A DNA stretch of 64,000 bases, from positions 72,918,768-72,982,767 of the forward strand of contig OZ024826.1 in assembly GCA_964016985.1 (NCBI GenBank), written 5' to 3'. Below, piece after piece: positions 1-11,093 of the stretch; the first letter of the stretch is position 1, and each line of letters opens with the position of its first letter. Under the pieces are notes generated by a model. The model worked only from the letters and a program-made list of their open reading frames with translations, did no database searches and was not told where the DNA came from. This DNA is from Anodontia alba. Taxonomy: Eukaryota > Mollusca > Bivalvia > Lucinida > Lucinidae. The translations under genes and the position numbers were made by a program.

Positions 1-273
1 ATTGATGTTCTGTTACAGCCTCCACAGACACTGAAAACAGCGAGTAAACAGCGTCCATTAACTGCTCCTCAATCAATATCTGGGTCAATGCTGAGTACGT
101 TTTGCTGACCATTGAGGCCGCGCGAAACTATACCGAATGTCAGAAACCTCGACGGCTCGGTTGTAACTGCGCTGATAAATAAGGGTCTTCACTACGGCTC
201 CCTCAAACAATATTCCATAAATCTTCAAATGAACAGAAGTTCTGATTAGAATCAGGCTGTTGCACAGTTTGTC

Positions 274-466
274 TTAACCCTTGTCCTGCTAATAAATTAA
301 GATGCCACGCCCATTTCTAATTTTCAGTCAGCCAATCAGAATTGTTGATATAAATTCGCATACTTTATGGCAAACAGTGCCTATCCAGAGATCAGAAGCC
401 AACTGATCTGGATCTACACTGTTTACAAAGGCAGGACATAGCTGGGTTCAGCAGGACTAGGGATAA
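274..466. mobile_element. Family L TTAA-bounded MITE (piggyBac-like)
   Basis: The left end reads TTAACCCTTGTCCTGCT and the right end is its near inverted copy (AGCAGGAC, then TAGGGATAA), so the terminal TTAA has decayed on the right. The inside holds a GATCAG pair around position 400 and CAAACAGTG/CACTGTTT half-sites. It matches the copy at 52922-53127 in inverted orientation. TTAA targets and CCCT-type ends are typical of piggyBac elements; no transposase is present. Confidence 0.7.
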
Positions 467-1200
467 GAATTTTGAAGCTCCTTTACACGATTTGCATGAA
501 ACGGGCAAAATGTCACTCATCTGTCGTCTGCTAAGTTCAAACTGTCGGTCTACCAATTTACCAGTTTAGGCAGCTAGACTATTACATCATCATGTATCAT
601 CATGATACATAGTGTCACAAGAGGGAACTTTTAATCCTTTCACCCTTTAGTTTCTGAATTAGACTCTTCCATCTGTCAAGTCAGATAAGTCCATTTTTTA
701 AAATAGAATAGCAAACCATGCAGATTCGAATGACACGGCCTGCAGATTTCGGTCCTGAGGGCCGAAAGAGTTCATGATCTCAAGTCACCATTGGTAATGG
801 CTGTATACAAGCACTGGACTGCACTCTAATGCCTTGATCTAAAACTGCCTGTTTTCGAAAACTGAGGTATATTTTCAAGTGGCAAACGTGTGGAAAAGGC
901 GCGGTGGTTTTTCTTGGGACTACAGAGAGACTGGGGTGTTTTGGTGTGAAAACGATGACCTAAAAGAAAAGTCATGTGCTATGTTGCCCGACCGTCCCTA
1001 GCTATTTTGTTTTGGAAATGGCACAAACGAAGCCAAGGAGAGTACTTGGGCGGACATACTGAAGGTGGTCCTCGGACTGGCTGGTAGACGTGTCGCAGTA
1101 GATCCATCCTAGCAGCCGTCGAAATATTTTCTTGTTACGCAGTTGATTTGGAACTGAAGTGACATGGTTAACCCTGAAGATTTAGTACTTACATCTGTTG
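467..1200. other. No gene or named repeat seen
   Basis: No long open frame and no match to the repeat families of this window. A small imperfect palindrome of ATCATGTATCATCATGATAC type lies near 588-609. Confidence 0.5.
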
Positions 1201-1364
1201 TTAATACTTAGCATGCTGGGTAAAAATTTCACCAGACTACAATTTCAAATATTTTCTTATTTTATGCCTAACAGGCTTTGATATCCCATGCAAATTGTCT
1301 CTTTAGGAGAGAGACAATTTGCAATGTTGTCTGCTGAAATTGCCCAGAGAGTATTAAAGTTTAA
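1201..1364. mobile_element. Family D1 TTAA-bounded MITE
   Basis: TTAA stands at both ends. The arms carry GCATGCTGGGTAAAA on the left and CTGAAATTGCCCAGAGAG on the right, with a central hairpin built on CAAATTGTCTC/GAGACAATTTG near 1290-1323. Related copies lie across the window. Confidence 0.7.
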
Positions 1365-1455
1365 TGTAATTTTAATGATATGTTGATGCTAAATGAGGAC
1401 ATCGGTCACTATGACACTTGCTGTGACATCCAGGTATAATTATGCCCACGGGCAT

Positions 1456-1529
1456 TTTCTCATGCTTCATTGTGTGAGGCGTAAAGTTGCTGTTTCTCAT
1501 GCTTCATTGTGTGAGGCGTGAAGTTGCTG
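1456..1529. repeat. Tandem duplication of a 37-bp unit
   Basis: The unit starting TTTCTCATGCTTCATTGTG is present twice in direct orientation with one mismatch (GCGTAAAG versus GCGTGAAG). It looks like a recent local duplication. Confidence 0.85.
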
Positions 1530-1980
1530 TTTCGGAGGGCAGTTGTTTGTCGCTGGTAGAAAATGACATTTACGAGCTATATTTTATTAAATGCCAATTC
1601 CTGGTTCTCGACGCTCAGCGAAATGTACAATGGTACATTCAGGATAAATCACTAAATCTGCCGCACAGTATAATCTTAAGATTGTCTCAACGTCTGACGC
1701 ATTCCAGTACAAGTGAGATGTAAGTCTTGGATTAAACATCGATATAATGCCTGATTGTTAACTCACTTTACAAGGCTGTGGACTGTCGACTCTTCTACAA
1801 TCTTTTGAGACATGGTCAATCTAACAACCTAATGCCAGAAGGCTTAACCATGCTGAAGAAGATACAATATATTTAGAAATCAAGAATCAAGTGGCAAGAT
1901 GGGATCCCTTATACTGAAATGGGAAAGAGGATAGGTTGACCAAGCACATGTATCTGTACTCTACTGAAATAGGTAAAATC
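1530..1980. other. No gene or named repeat seen
   Basis: A 78-codon frame that starts inside the 37-bp duplication ends at 1723. It has no recognisable domain and I do not accept it as a gene. Confidence 0.45.
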
Positions 1981-2391
1981 AAAGTACTGACAGCACTGGT
2001 GAGTCGATTGTCTCTGAGTGTAGGCTGGGAAAATGGTCCTGAACGGGGACTTTAGACTGTTTCATTTAACCCATAACTTCCTGTAGTTTAAGCAAACAGT
2101 GCGGACCCTGATCAGACGCCACATTCTATGGGCCACATTCTTTGGCGTCTGATCTAGGTCTGCACTGTTTGCCAATGTCCTAAATGTCTCAATCCAGGTT
2201 TTACAGATAACCCTCTATCAACAGCACTGATGTCACAACAACAAAATAGCGCGGCTATAAATAACCGTTACCTGGATTTAGTCTAACGCACTGTTTGATT
2301 ACACTGGGTCAATGATAATCACGTGGTACCTTCCTTAAGAAAAATTTGGCGTTTGCATACTATGGCTCGATTGTAAACAATGGACCCAATT
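1981..2391 (+). mobile_element. Family J dispersed repeat, copy 1
   Basis: About 0.4 kb shared with 12485-12795 and, inverted, 34776-35195. Shared landmarks in order: CGATTGTCTCTGAGTGTAGG, a hairpin with CAAACAGTGC, GATCAGACGCC and a matching right arm (2094-2173), GATGTCACA, a TATA-like GGCTATAAATAACCG near 2252, and GATAATCACGTGG near 2313. The class is unresolved. A TATA-like motif at a fixed place would suit a solo LTR, but no TG..CA ends were established. Confidence 0.6.
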
Positions 2392-2756
2392 ACGTTACCA
2401 GGATGCTTGATGATTGGTTGCCGATGCAAGATTTCTACAGGGAGCTAAAGAGTAAAATAGAACATTCCAAAGATGACAGAAGAACGGTTACAAAGATATC
2501 GAGAAGGACTTGGACATACTACCCAATTCTGGGAGTGGGTAACCTTAGATTGTTCAATATGGCATGGAATCAATAGAAAGGGTACATTTGTCTTTGGTAA
2601 AAGGAAAACTTGCAGAGCAAACACAGACAGAGATGAAGACATCACTGATCATGGTTGGTCTTGAACTACGTGAACAGCAGTGTTTGGACTTGTTCGTTTG
2701 TATACACAAACATCCAAAACAAAAACTAAAGTTTGTCGTCAGTACATCATGTATAA

Positions 2757-3030
2757 TTGATTGTTTTGGGGTTAACGACACGTCAACCCTTATGGGTCAT
2801 TTTGTGCCGTCTCCCAGAGAAAGGGAGAAGAGATATAGAAGAGATAGTAGAGGAGATGAAAGAAAGGCACAGGGGAGAAAGAGGAAAATGAATGAAAGTG
2901 AAGAAACAGAAATAAAAAACACATTCCCTCTCTATCTTTACCTGATGCGAGGATAGCAGGCCATGCCCCTGTAAGCCATTATCATTTGGACGCCCCGGTG
3001 ACCCAAGATACACGACACCTTTGCCTCACC
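2757..3030 (-). mobile_element. Family K retroposon-like repeat, copy 1
   Basis: Matches 25329-25604. Read on the minus strand it ends in GGGTTGACGTGTCGTTAACC, resembling a SINE/LINE 3' tail. It contains a purine-rich GAGAAAG block and the conserved CATTTGGACGCC region. No tRNA-like head was seen, so it may be 5' truncated. Confidence 0.55.
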
Positions 3031-3700
3031 CCAAGGGGTGGGGGGGGGGGGGTACTCTGAATTTTGTCTGCTACATAGGCTGGGCCCCAGCATGTAGTGT
3101 TTATCCCCAAAAATATCCAGTAGATCAACCATACCCAATAATATATCCGGTATATCAGCCATACCCCAAAAATATCTGCACATATTAGCATACCCAAAAA
3201 TATATTCCCCTTGCTTTCTTTTTTTTTTTTTTTTATAAAACTGTGGTTTTCATTTATTTTCCTGTTTAATGATTGTATTAGTAATATAAGTGCTTTAAAC
3301 AGATTCCATCAGTAGCTCCGTTTTTACTTAAATGGCATTGAACTGATGCACATCAGAAACAGAGCTGTTGAAACTAAATAAAAACAACTATCAGTTCAAC
3401 AGAAGGTTCTAATCCCGATACTTACAATACCCAAAATAATACCGAGAATTTTGATAAACCCCAAAAATAGTCAGTTTTGAAAGTGACCCCGATCCGAAAA
3501 ATACCTGCTAATGGCCAATATCCTCCAAAATCGCCACTTTTTCCACAACCCCTACGCCCCCCCCCCCCCTGCCCCCCCCCCCCCCCAAAAAAAAAAAAAA
3601 AAAAAATAGTAAAATTCAAAATTCTAAAACAAAAAATAGTCCTAGCCTTTGTAGCAGGCAAGATTCAGAGTACCCATCCTAGGCCTCACCCAACCACCTC
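3031..3700. repeat. Family N inverted-end repeat with G, C and A runs
   Basis: Inverted copies of GGTACTCTGAATTTTGTC and CTGCTACATAGGCT lie near 3051-3085 and again near 3645-3680. Between them are degenerate units of about 30 bp containing TACCCAAAAATAT (about 3100-3210), a G run (3036-3052), a T run near 3219, and a C run running into an A run (about 3559-3606). Frames across the homopolymers are artefacts. Confidence 0.55.
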
Positions 3701-3747
3701 CATGATTTTTGCGCCACAAGGGAAATACTTCGGATAAATACACTTAC

Positions 3748-3952
3748 TACTCTCTGGGCATACTCTGCAGACGACACTGCATTGGTGATATTCTTCTTAT
3801 TTTCCCAGAAAACAGGTTTTGACATTTCATGCAAATTATCTCCAGTGGAGACAATTTGTATGAAATGTCAAACTTGTTTTCTTGAAAAAATAAGAAAAAT
3901 ATTTCAATATGTCGTCAGCTGAAAAATTTACCCACATGGTGCTAACCCTTAA
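3748..3952. mobile_element. Family D1 MITE
   Basis: The arms carry CTCTGGGCATACTCTGCAGA then CGAC on the left and GTCGTCAGCTGAAAAA with CCCACATGGTG on the right. The core is a hairpin of CATTTCATGCAAATTATCTC and its complement. The left TTAA is not preserved; a TTAA is present on the right at 3949-3952. Confidence 0.65.
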
Positions 3953-4399
3953 TATGGCAGTGCCAATTGCAGCAACTCAATTCATGGCTGCATCGAATAA
4001 TTTACTGGGTCAAGACAACTGAAGTGTGGAAATGACAGCATAATTGAGACAAAATGCCTTCAGCGCTGTGTACAAAAATGGCCCTTTTGACATATGTGAG
4101 CAACGATAGCTCAGCTAAGTCTGCACATTCGCACTTCACTGCTCGCTGATAGAATCAAATGATACTATCGACGATCAGATTGTGCGGATATGCAGCTAAT
4201 CTTTGCCTTCGCATACGACACAATGGCCATTTGCTTGCGCTGTGCAACAATTATTATTACAGCCAGTAAGAAGTAGACATCCGCAACTGCTCGGTCAGAG
4301 GAAATTCAGGGACGAATTTAGAGGTGGTTCAGGGGGCTCAGTCGAACCCCCTTTTGACTCAAAATTTCATTTTCACAGGAAATTTTGGATAAATTTGGG
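3953..4399. other. No gene or named repeat seen
   Basis: Contains an 87-codon frame from 4203 that runs into the neighbouring A element and has no recognisable domain. Confidence 0.4.
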
Positions 4400-4617
4400 A
4401 TACCCCATTTACCCTAAATATTTACATTCCTTACTCTTCACCTTGTACTTCTATTCAACAAGTTAATTTTACTGCTAATGAATGTGTTTAAAACTGCTGG
4501 ATGAGTGGCAAACATTGTAGACCCTGATCAGACGCCGCGTTCTGCGGCGTCTGATCAGGGTCTACTCTGTTAGCTCAGGACTGTCTTTCCGAATACATAA
4601 AGTAAGTACTGTAGTTT
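4400..4617. mobile_element. Family A fold-back MITE
   Basis: Ends are worn forms of CCGTATTTACCCTAAGTATT and its complement. The core hairpin (about 4511-4572) pairs TGTAGACCCTGATCAGACGC with its complement around a GTTCT loop. Typical CTGCTGGATGAGTGGC and CTGTCTTTCCGAATAC flanks are present. TA at the ends would suit a Tc1/mariner-type target, but this is inference. Confidence 0.75.
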
Positions 4618-4872
4618 GATCAAATCGACCTCCCTCCCCCCAGCCCCCCCCCTCACCCCCGTCAGAAATCATCCTGGATCCTCCACTGAAAATATGGTCA
4701 CTGTTGCTGGAATACAATATGGCAAGGTACTCTCTAGCTGGTCGTGGCCCCAAATGCGAGGATTAGCCCGGAGGTACCTTGGTATTAACATATAAATCTA
4801 TGGAGAGTACAGAATATGGGTCATTAATAGTTCAATCTCAATAAAATACTAAGATGAGAAAAAAGGCAAATA

Positions 4873-5074
4873 TAAACCCTTAAAGCGCCAAGCAAAATTT
4901 GTTGCAGGCGACATTCTATTTCATTTTAGAGAACATATGTCTTAACATTCTATTTGAATCGTCTCGCTGACGATTCACATGAAATAGCAAGAGTTATTTT
5001 TTCTTATAATAAAATAATCAAAATCATGTCGTCTGCTGCAGTTGTGATCAGCTGTGATTGGAGCTTTGACAGTT
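4873..5074. mobile_element. Family D2 TTAA MITE
   Basis: The left arm has AAAGCGCCAAGCAAAATTTG and CAGGCGAC; the right arm has GTCGTCTGCTGCAG. The core pairs GAATCGTCTCGCTGACGATTC. It is a worn relative of the full-length copy at 7515-7728. Confidence 0.6.
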
Positions 5075-5159
5075 AAGTTAACGATAACGGTACAGTAGAT
5101 TGCGGTGTCTACAGATCAATTACAAATTCAGTATTGCACTAACTTACGAACATACTTTA

Positions 5160-5312
5160 GCTTTCAGACGATATGCTGAAATATTTTTTTTTATTTCTCC
5201 CAGTAGAAAACAGGATTTAACGTTTCATGCAAATTGTATGAAATGTCAAATCCGTTTTCTGGGAAAAATGTATCAGTTTGTCGTCTGGTGAATTTGCCTA
5301 GAGAGTGGTATT
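5160..5312. mobile_element. Family D1 MITE, short core
   Basis: The paired arms (AAAACAGGATTTAACGTTTC, then GAAATGTCAAATCCGTTTTC) close directly over GCAAATTGTATG, so the usual CTCC/GGAG tip of the hairpin is missing. The right end has GTCGTCTGGTGAATTTGCC. Confidence 0.6.
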
Positions 5313-6120
5313 TGGTAAAAATAATAAATAAATGAATGTTTGTGGTGCGAAAAACGAACCCTTTCCTATAGCTTTGTGCACAAAATGTACGTCGTCCGAT
5401 AATTACTTGCTACTTATATATTTAGAAAAGTTTAAATTCCATAAAATGTGTATTCCTCATTTGACAGTTCTATTGCTCGAGGGCAAACACGACACAAGAA
5501 GAAAAATTTACTCGGAAAATTCCTACTCCAAAAATCACTTGATTAAGTCAACTATTACCATTCCAAAATCTTCTAGCCTTCCCACAGGCAGAAAATGATC
5601 CAATAATAGATACAAGCACACAGGAAGTTAAAGATAATACGATAATTCTAACAGAACACACTATTCCTCGTAAATCCTGCATAAACCTTAATACCTTCCT
5701 TATGCTGTACAGCAAGAAATAGATTTAAGACTATGTCAGTCATGCTTTGTCGATCGTTAGGGCGATGAGCAGACATAAATCACATAAACATCAACCCAAT
5801 ACATTTGAATACACGTCTGTCGACTATATCCAATTTCACATACAGAAATTACTGCTTTTAACATGTAAGTATTTACATCTGTATTTTTACGATTTCGAAA
5901 CGAGGCCGCGTAAACGTTACGGTTTATTCACAAAGGTTTACCGATACTACAAACGCCAGCTGTCGGACAGGAAATAACCTGGTAAAAGCGAAAACACAAT
6001 AATGGTGTCGAATACTGGGTCACTTGAGGACAGTCATTTAGGTCGTTTCACACGCGAACGAATGACAATACATTAGCGTTATGAGAAACGGCATTTTTTT
6101 TTTTTTTTTTTTTATGATCA
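5313..6120. other. No gene or named repeat seen
   Basis: Holds two unremarkable frames of 88 and 76 codons (5332-5598 and 5747-5977) without recognisable motifs. A T run (about 6093-6113) immediately precedes the P element. Confidence 0.4.
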
Positions 6121-6121
6121 G

Positions 6122-6353
6122 GGCCTGGTTGTTCAAAGCATCGTTAGCTTAACGAGCTCGTTAGTGGTCAAAATGTTAACTGTTCTTGTAAGTACAATAT
6201 CTAATTCACAGATATTTTTGCTGAAAAAATGTGAGTAGCTTTTGCAAATCACATTTTTTTCAGCAAAAAATATTAGCATGTATGCCATATTTTATGATCA
6301 ACGTTATAACGATACGTTAACTAACGACATCGTTAGTTTTGAACAACTGGCCC
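6122..6353. mobile_element. Family P MITE (PIF/Harbinger-like), copy a
   Basis: Ends GGCCTGGTTGTTCAAAGC and GTTTTGAACAACTGGCCC form the terminal inverted repeat. The interior has paired CGTTAGCTTAACG-type and TGAGTAGCTTTTGCA / CAGCAAAAA blocks. The flanks are CAG on the left and CTG on the right, so the duplication is not perfect here as it is in copies c, d and e. Confidence 0.75.
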
Positions 6354-6687
6354 CTGGTTATGAGAACAAAGTAATCTTAACCTAAGGTTAGGTGTGCAAG
6401 AAAGCATTGTGCAGTCATGTGGTAGGCTCCATCCGGTATAGAACTCGGACCCATGCTTACTAGATCTGCTGATGATTACTACAGCTACTGCCAGAAATGA
6501 CACATTCTTGGCGAAAGAACGAAAAATTTAACTGTGTCATGACTAAATGTCGTCCAACAAATATGTCGGCTTATCCGGTTTGTCTAAGCTGGTTTTGATT
6601 CTCCGCTGGTCCAGATTCTTACAGCGCGGTTCATGTGAACAACAAGTGCTAAGATCAATCATCGCATCTACGCAGTCTGCTCAGCGC

Positions 6688-6950
6688 CATCATGAAAACA
6701 TTCCTATATAATTTTGACCCCCTTAACCCCACTTTTATATAGCAAAACTAGGGTTTACAGGGGTATTCATTGTTTTTCTTATTTTTGCTCAAAACATAGA
6801 TAGTGGGTACCCGTTAGAACCGCCTCGCCGAGTATCTATATGTCTTGAGCAGAAATATGAAAAATATCAGTTTCTTTTTTTAATATGAAAATGTTCAGTT
6901 TTTGGAGGTGAAATTTTCTATATATTTGAATAGGCGTTTTTTTCGTAATG
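6688..6950. mobile_element. Family F fold-back MITE, one core arm lost
   Basis: Ends are CATGAAAACATTCC and GGCGTTTTTTTCGTAATG. The block reading CCACTTTTATATAGC and GGGTTTACAGGGG is present. The central hairpin keeps GTTAGAACCGCCTCG but lacks its right arm, so the usual palindrome is broken at about 6830. Confidence 0.7.
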
Positions 6951-7256
6951 CATTGCTCTCTTTCTTGAAATTGTACATGCTTCCTCTGCGGAAACAATGA
7001 CGACCCTGATTAAACTGCTGGAAACATAGACTGATCTGGACCGTCGGTGTTCACAGATGCCCGAAGTCCAGTGTTGCAAGACGCGACCCAAATCTATTCG
7101 AATTTTATTCTGCAATATTTTGCGCACGGTTTCTGCCATCGATTTTTGCCATCTATTTTCTTCGCATCTTGCCTGAGAAACAGTTCAGTTTGAACTAAAT
7201 TAATTTTTTAGCATAAAGTATTTCTCTATGGCATCTTATAATATCAGCAACGGATA

Positions 7257-7456
7257 TTAATCTTTAGCGTTCTCTGGGTAAAATTAGAAGACGACATATT
7301 GGAGATTTTTTCTCGTAATTTTCCCTAGAAAACTGGGTTTGATATTTCAATCAGATTATTTGCATGAAATGCCAAACCCAGTTTTCTGGAAAAAAATAAG
7401 AGAAATATGTCAAACAGTCGTCTGCTGAAAATTGTACCCAGCATGCAAAACATTAA
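7257..7456. mobile_element. Family D1 TTAA MITE, both ends present
   Basis: TTAA at 7257-7260 and 7453-7456. The arms are GTTCTCTGGGTAAAATTAGA with GACGAC and GTCGTCTGCTGAAAATTG with CCCAGCATG. The hairpin core is shortened, closing over CAGATTATTTGCATG. Confidence 0.75.
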
Positions 7457-7514
7457 TCCGATATTGGCATTTTACTTTCAATTCAAACCGATTGACAAGC
7501 GACCTGTGATAATG

Positions 7515-7728
7515 TTAACCTTTAAAGCGCCAATCACATATCCAACAGACGACAATTTTATGTTTTGTTTACTTTTCAGAGAAAACAAGTCTAGGCATTT
7601 CATTTGAATCGTCTGCTTGGCAGACGATTCACATGAAATGACAAGACTTGTTTTCTCTGAAAAAAATAAAAATAAAAAAGAATAGAATGTCGTCTGCTAC
7701 AAAGTTTGCTTGGCGCTTTATGGGTTAA
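7515..7728. mobile_element. Family D2 TTAA MITE, reference copy
   Basis: The clearest D2 copy. TTAA at 7515-7518 and 7725-7728 bound the inverted ends CCTTTAAAGCGCCAA and TTGGCGCTTTATGGG. The core pairs CATTTGAATCGTCTGC with GCAGACGATTCACATG. CCYT ends next to TTAA are the expected form for piggyBac-type mobilisation. Confidence 0.8.
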
Positions 7729-7916
7729 TACAGTGGTGCTAGATCGATACGTGCTCCAGAGGCCATAGATTTTATATTCTCAAAGAAATATAATCATTAA
7801 TTCATGTGAACTTATGGTTGAAAACTCCACTGATAGAAAGTTTAATATCTCAGACGTGTTGATATGCATTCATTTGTAATTATCTACCGACTCCTGTTAC
7901 TTCAACATAAAAACAT

Positions 7917-8115
7917 ACCATTTCTTTAAGGGAAATTATACACTTTCAAGAGAGACAACTTTGTCAAACTTGTTTTTGTTCCCTCCTGAAAAGGAGTCTA
8001 CTCTAAAAGGAACGTATTTGCTCACCTTGATTAGGGGTCTATTCTAAAAGGAAAGAAGTTGGGAGCCAATTCTTTCCTTTCGGAGTAGACCCTTCAACAG
8101 TTTTATAAAGGAATT
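7917..8115. mobile_element. Family E TTAA-type MITE, rearranged
   Basis: Starts AAGGGAAATTATACACTTTC and carries CCTGAAAAGGAGTCTACTCT, then a second GGGGTCTATTCTAAAAGGAA block near 8034-8056 and a right-arm piece CTTTCGGAGTAGACCC. The duplicated left-arm block indicates local rearrangement. Confidence 0.6.
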
Positions 8116-8409
8116 GGTGTACTGGAAAGCAAACAGACAGAAAAAAAACCTGTTTCCCTTGACGAAACATGCGGAAAAATCCAGCAATTGCATCCATTCA
8201 GCTTCATGAAAATAATTGTCTAGGCTGTTGATCCAGGGCTTTAGAATCAGAAACTGACATACGTATAGTACACCATTAATCTCTCGATGCAAAATAGTCG
8301 TTAATAATCAATTCTGAAATCTTAAAAGTCAGTCCTGAAATTGTAATATTTTCCCTAGGTAGGACTGAGAAACTATAACGTAACAATTCATAGCTCCAGA
8401 TTAGGTACT

Positions 8410-9737
8410 TTTTAGCTCACCTAAGCCGAAGGCTCACTTGCCGTCCGTCGTCGTCCGTCCGTCGTCGTCCGTCATCTGTCCATACCTTTGAACGACTTCT
8501 CCTCTGAAACCCCTGGGCCAATTTTCTGCAAACTTCATGTGGAACCTTTTGTTAAAAGGGTAGAGAAAATTTATTCAAGTGGTCAAGGTCTATAAATCAA
8601 GATGGACGCCATGCCCATGTATGGTAAAAACACTTAAAAATAATCTTCTTTAGAACCAAGAAAGCTTTGGGGCTAAATCTTGGTATATAGTATTGAGGAC
8701 CCAAGGTCTACCAAGTTTGTTCAAATAATGACCGTAGGTTGACCTTTGACCTTTTTACGGCAAGGTCAAATTTGGGTCCCTATACACTGATAATGGGGAA
8801 AATATTGAAAAGTCATTTCAATTACAATCAAAATTTTGTCCCCCGGCGGTTATCTGCCCTTGCCACTGGGCTGTATACATATATTAAATTGTGTATCTTT
8901 AAACGTGTTCTTCTCTGAAACCGCGTGATCAATTTTCAACAGATTTCACATGGGGCCTTCTGATGAAAGGGTATTGACAATTTGTTTGAATAGTTTCGTG
9001 CCATTGAACAAGGGTATATGGTAAAAGCACTTAAAAATCTTCTTCTACAGAACCAAGAAAAAGTTATGGTTGAATCTTGGTATATATCATCGGGGACTCA
9101 AGGTCTACCAAGTTTTTCAAATGATGGTCGTGGTTTTAACTTTGACCTTTTTAGGGTAAGGTCAAATTTGCGCCCTCATACATTTGTATGGGGAAAATGT
9201 TGAAAAATCATTTTCTCAGTATGTATTAAAGACTAATGAGTGAACCTTTTAATGTATGAGTAAAGATGTAAAACTGTTTAGATGCCGTCAAAATTTTGGG
9301 GGTTATCAGCCCTTGCCCCTGGGCTATATAATGTTTAAATCGTGAAATATTTAAACGTGTCTTCTCTGAAACCTCTGGAACAAGTTTCATTAGATTTCAC
9401 ATGGGGCCTTCAGTCTGTCGAAAGGATGTTGAAAATTTGGTCAAATGGTTCCGCTCCATTGAACAGGATGGTGGCCATGCCCATATATGGTAAAACACTT
9501 CTTCTCCAGAACTAAAGAAAGCTTTCAGGCTGTTTCTTGGTATACAGCATGTGGGACTCAAAGGCTACTGTATGTTCAAATGATGATACTAGGATGACCG
9601 TTGACCTTTTTTACGGTATGGTCAAATTTGTGTCCTAGTTGCTGTGGCAATACTGGAAGAAGTTTCATGGTATTTGCAGATATGCAATAGCTGTTTTTAT
9701 CAGGTGAGCGAATCGTGGCCCAATGGGCCTCTTGTTT
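8410..9737 (+). mobile_element. Family G 1.3-kb repeat with internal tandem units
   Basis: The head reads TTAGCTCACCTAAGCCGAAG followed by GTCGTCCGTCC iterations; the tail has TTTTATCAGGTGAGCGAATC and CCAATGGGCCTCTTG. Between them a unit of about 410-450 bp is repeated three times (start points near 8502, 8913 and 9364), each with CTCTGAAACC, CATGGGGCCTTC-type, GGTATATAG-type and TTGACCTTTTTACGG motifs. The ends are weakly inverted (GCTCACCT / AGGTGAGC). There is no coding capacity. Similar head and tail sequences are familiar from bivalve genomes; that is recollection, not a search result. Confidence 0.7.
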
Positions 9738-9766
9738 ATTTCATCCAAAAACTACTTATATTTTTC

Positions 9767-9900
9767 TAATTTCTCAATAAAAACATATGTTGTGGGTACT
9801 TATTAGAAGCGCCCCGAAAAAAGCATATGTTGTGGATACTCATTAGAAGCGCTTCGTGGAGGCGCTTCTAATGAGTACCCACAACATATGTTTTTCTTGA
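9767..9900. mobile_element. F-related palindrome with a duplicated left arm
   Basis: ACATATGTTGTGGGTACTTA is followed by GAAGCGCC, then a second left arm (GCATATGTTGTGGATACTCA, GAAGCGCTTC) and one right arm (GAAGCGCTTC... GAGTACCCACAACATATG). The geometry matches the F core with GAAGCGC in place of GAACCGC. Confidence 0.55.
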
Positions 9901-10085
9901 GAATGGATATTCCCTCTTATCTGGTGCTATGCAACTAATATTAAGTTTTTCAAGTTAATTCAGGCATATATTAACCCTAATGCTTTCTTTTGACATTAAA
10001 GGATGGTCTTGTGAACAAGCGTATAAAGTGAAATGTCTCAATCCTGAAATCAGGATTAATCCTGAAGTTTCCCATCCTTGCTACC

Positions 10086-10304
10086 TACCGTATGCACCTT
10101 AAATATTCGGACGCCATAACTCCTTACCATAATTCTTCAAAAGTTAATTTAACTCCCTGTTGGTGTGTTGAGTCTAAAACTGCTGGAAGAGTGGCAAACA
10201 GTGCAGCCCCAGATCAGACGCCGCGTTCTGCGGCGTCTGATCTAGGTCTACCCTCTTTGCTTGGGTCGGTCACTCTGTCCCAATACTTAAGATAAATATG
10301 GTAG
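10086..10304. mobile_element. Family A MITE
   Basis: Starts CCGTATGCACCTTAAATATT and ends CCCAATACTTAAGATAAAT. The core hairpin has a GACGCCGC stem with a GTTCT loop; the outer arm differs (CAGCCCCAGATCAG versus CTGATCTAGGTCTAC). Confidence 0.75.
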
Positions 10305-10311
10305 TATCAAA

Positions 10312-10432
10312 TTTAACCTGTACCACTTTCTGGCTAGTTCAGCAGACGAAATAATCATGATATTTTTTTATTTTTACCAGAAAACAGGCTTTGCATTTAA
10401 ATTCTTGCAAATTGTCCACTTACAGACCGACT
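10312..10432. mobile_element. Family D1 MITE, left half
   Basis: CACTTTCTGGCTAGTTCAGC, AGACGA and ACCAGAAAACAGGCTTTG lead to TGCAAATTGTCC, where the element stops near the middle of its hairpin. Confidence 0.55.
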
Positions 10433-10501
10433 GGAAACTCTAAAATATATCGACAGATCGCGAAAGCACAAAGCGGATGCGCAGGTTGATCTCGGCCTTT
10501 C

Positions 10502-10780
10502 ATTACGAAAACACGCCTATTCAAATATACTGAAAATTTACCACCAAAAAATGAAAATTTTCAGATAAAAATTCTGATATATTTAACATTTCTGCTCAAA
10601 ACACAGATTGTGGGTAAACGTTAGAACCGCCTCAGCAAGGCGGTTCTAACGAGTACCAACAATCTATGTTTTGGAGCAGAAAAAAAAAAAAAAAAATAAC
10701 GTATACCCCTGTCAACCCCAGTTTTACTATATAAAAGTGGGGTTTAAGGGGGTCAAAATTATATAAGTATGTTCTCGTGA
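10502..10780. mobile_element. Family F MITE, full length
   Basis: Bounded by TACGAAAACACGCCTATTC and AAGTATGTTCTCGTGATG. The core pairs GTGGGTAAACGTTAGAACCG with CGGTTCTAACGAGTACCAAC. An A run follows at about 10680-10696. The right block holds TAAACCCC-type and CTATATAAAAGTGGGGTTTA motifs. Confidence 0.75.
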
Positions 10781-10950
10781 TGTAATGTCCGCATATGGGA
10801 TAAAAACTCTATTATCATGACCCTTGTTTTTATTTGGGGCTTTGTTTTTCGTATGTGCTGTATATGACACTTTTCCTTTTTCTTTGGACAGTTGTTGATC
10901 ATCGTACCTTATGCGAGTAGGACAGCCAAGTATCAGTCTATGAATTTGTA

Positions 10951-11070
10951 CAGTTTATTTGTCGATGTACTCGTATTTGCACAGTTTCTTTGTAGATGTA
11001 CTCGCATTTGCACAGTTTATTTGTCGATGTGCTCGCATTTCAACAGTTCATTTGTCGATGTACTCTATAA
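10951..11070. repeat. Four tandem copies of a 31-bp unit
   Basis: Units start at 10951, 10982, 11013 and 11044 with CAGTTTATTTGTCGATGTAC and variants; the last is shorter. A 65-codon frame across them is a product of the repeat, and its period of 31 does not preserve frame. Confidence 0.8.
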
Positions 11071-11093
11071 TAAGTCTGTATGTGCATAGCCAT

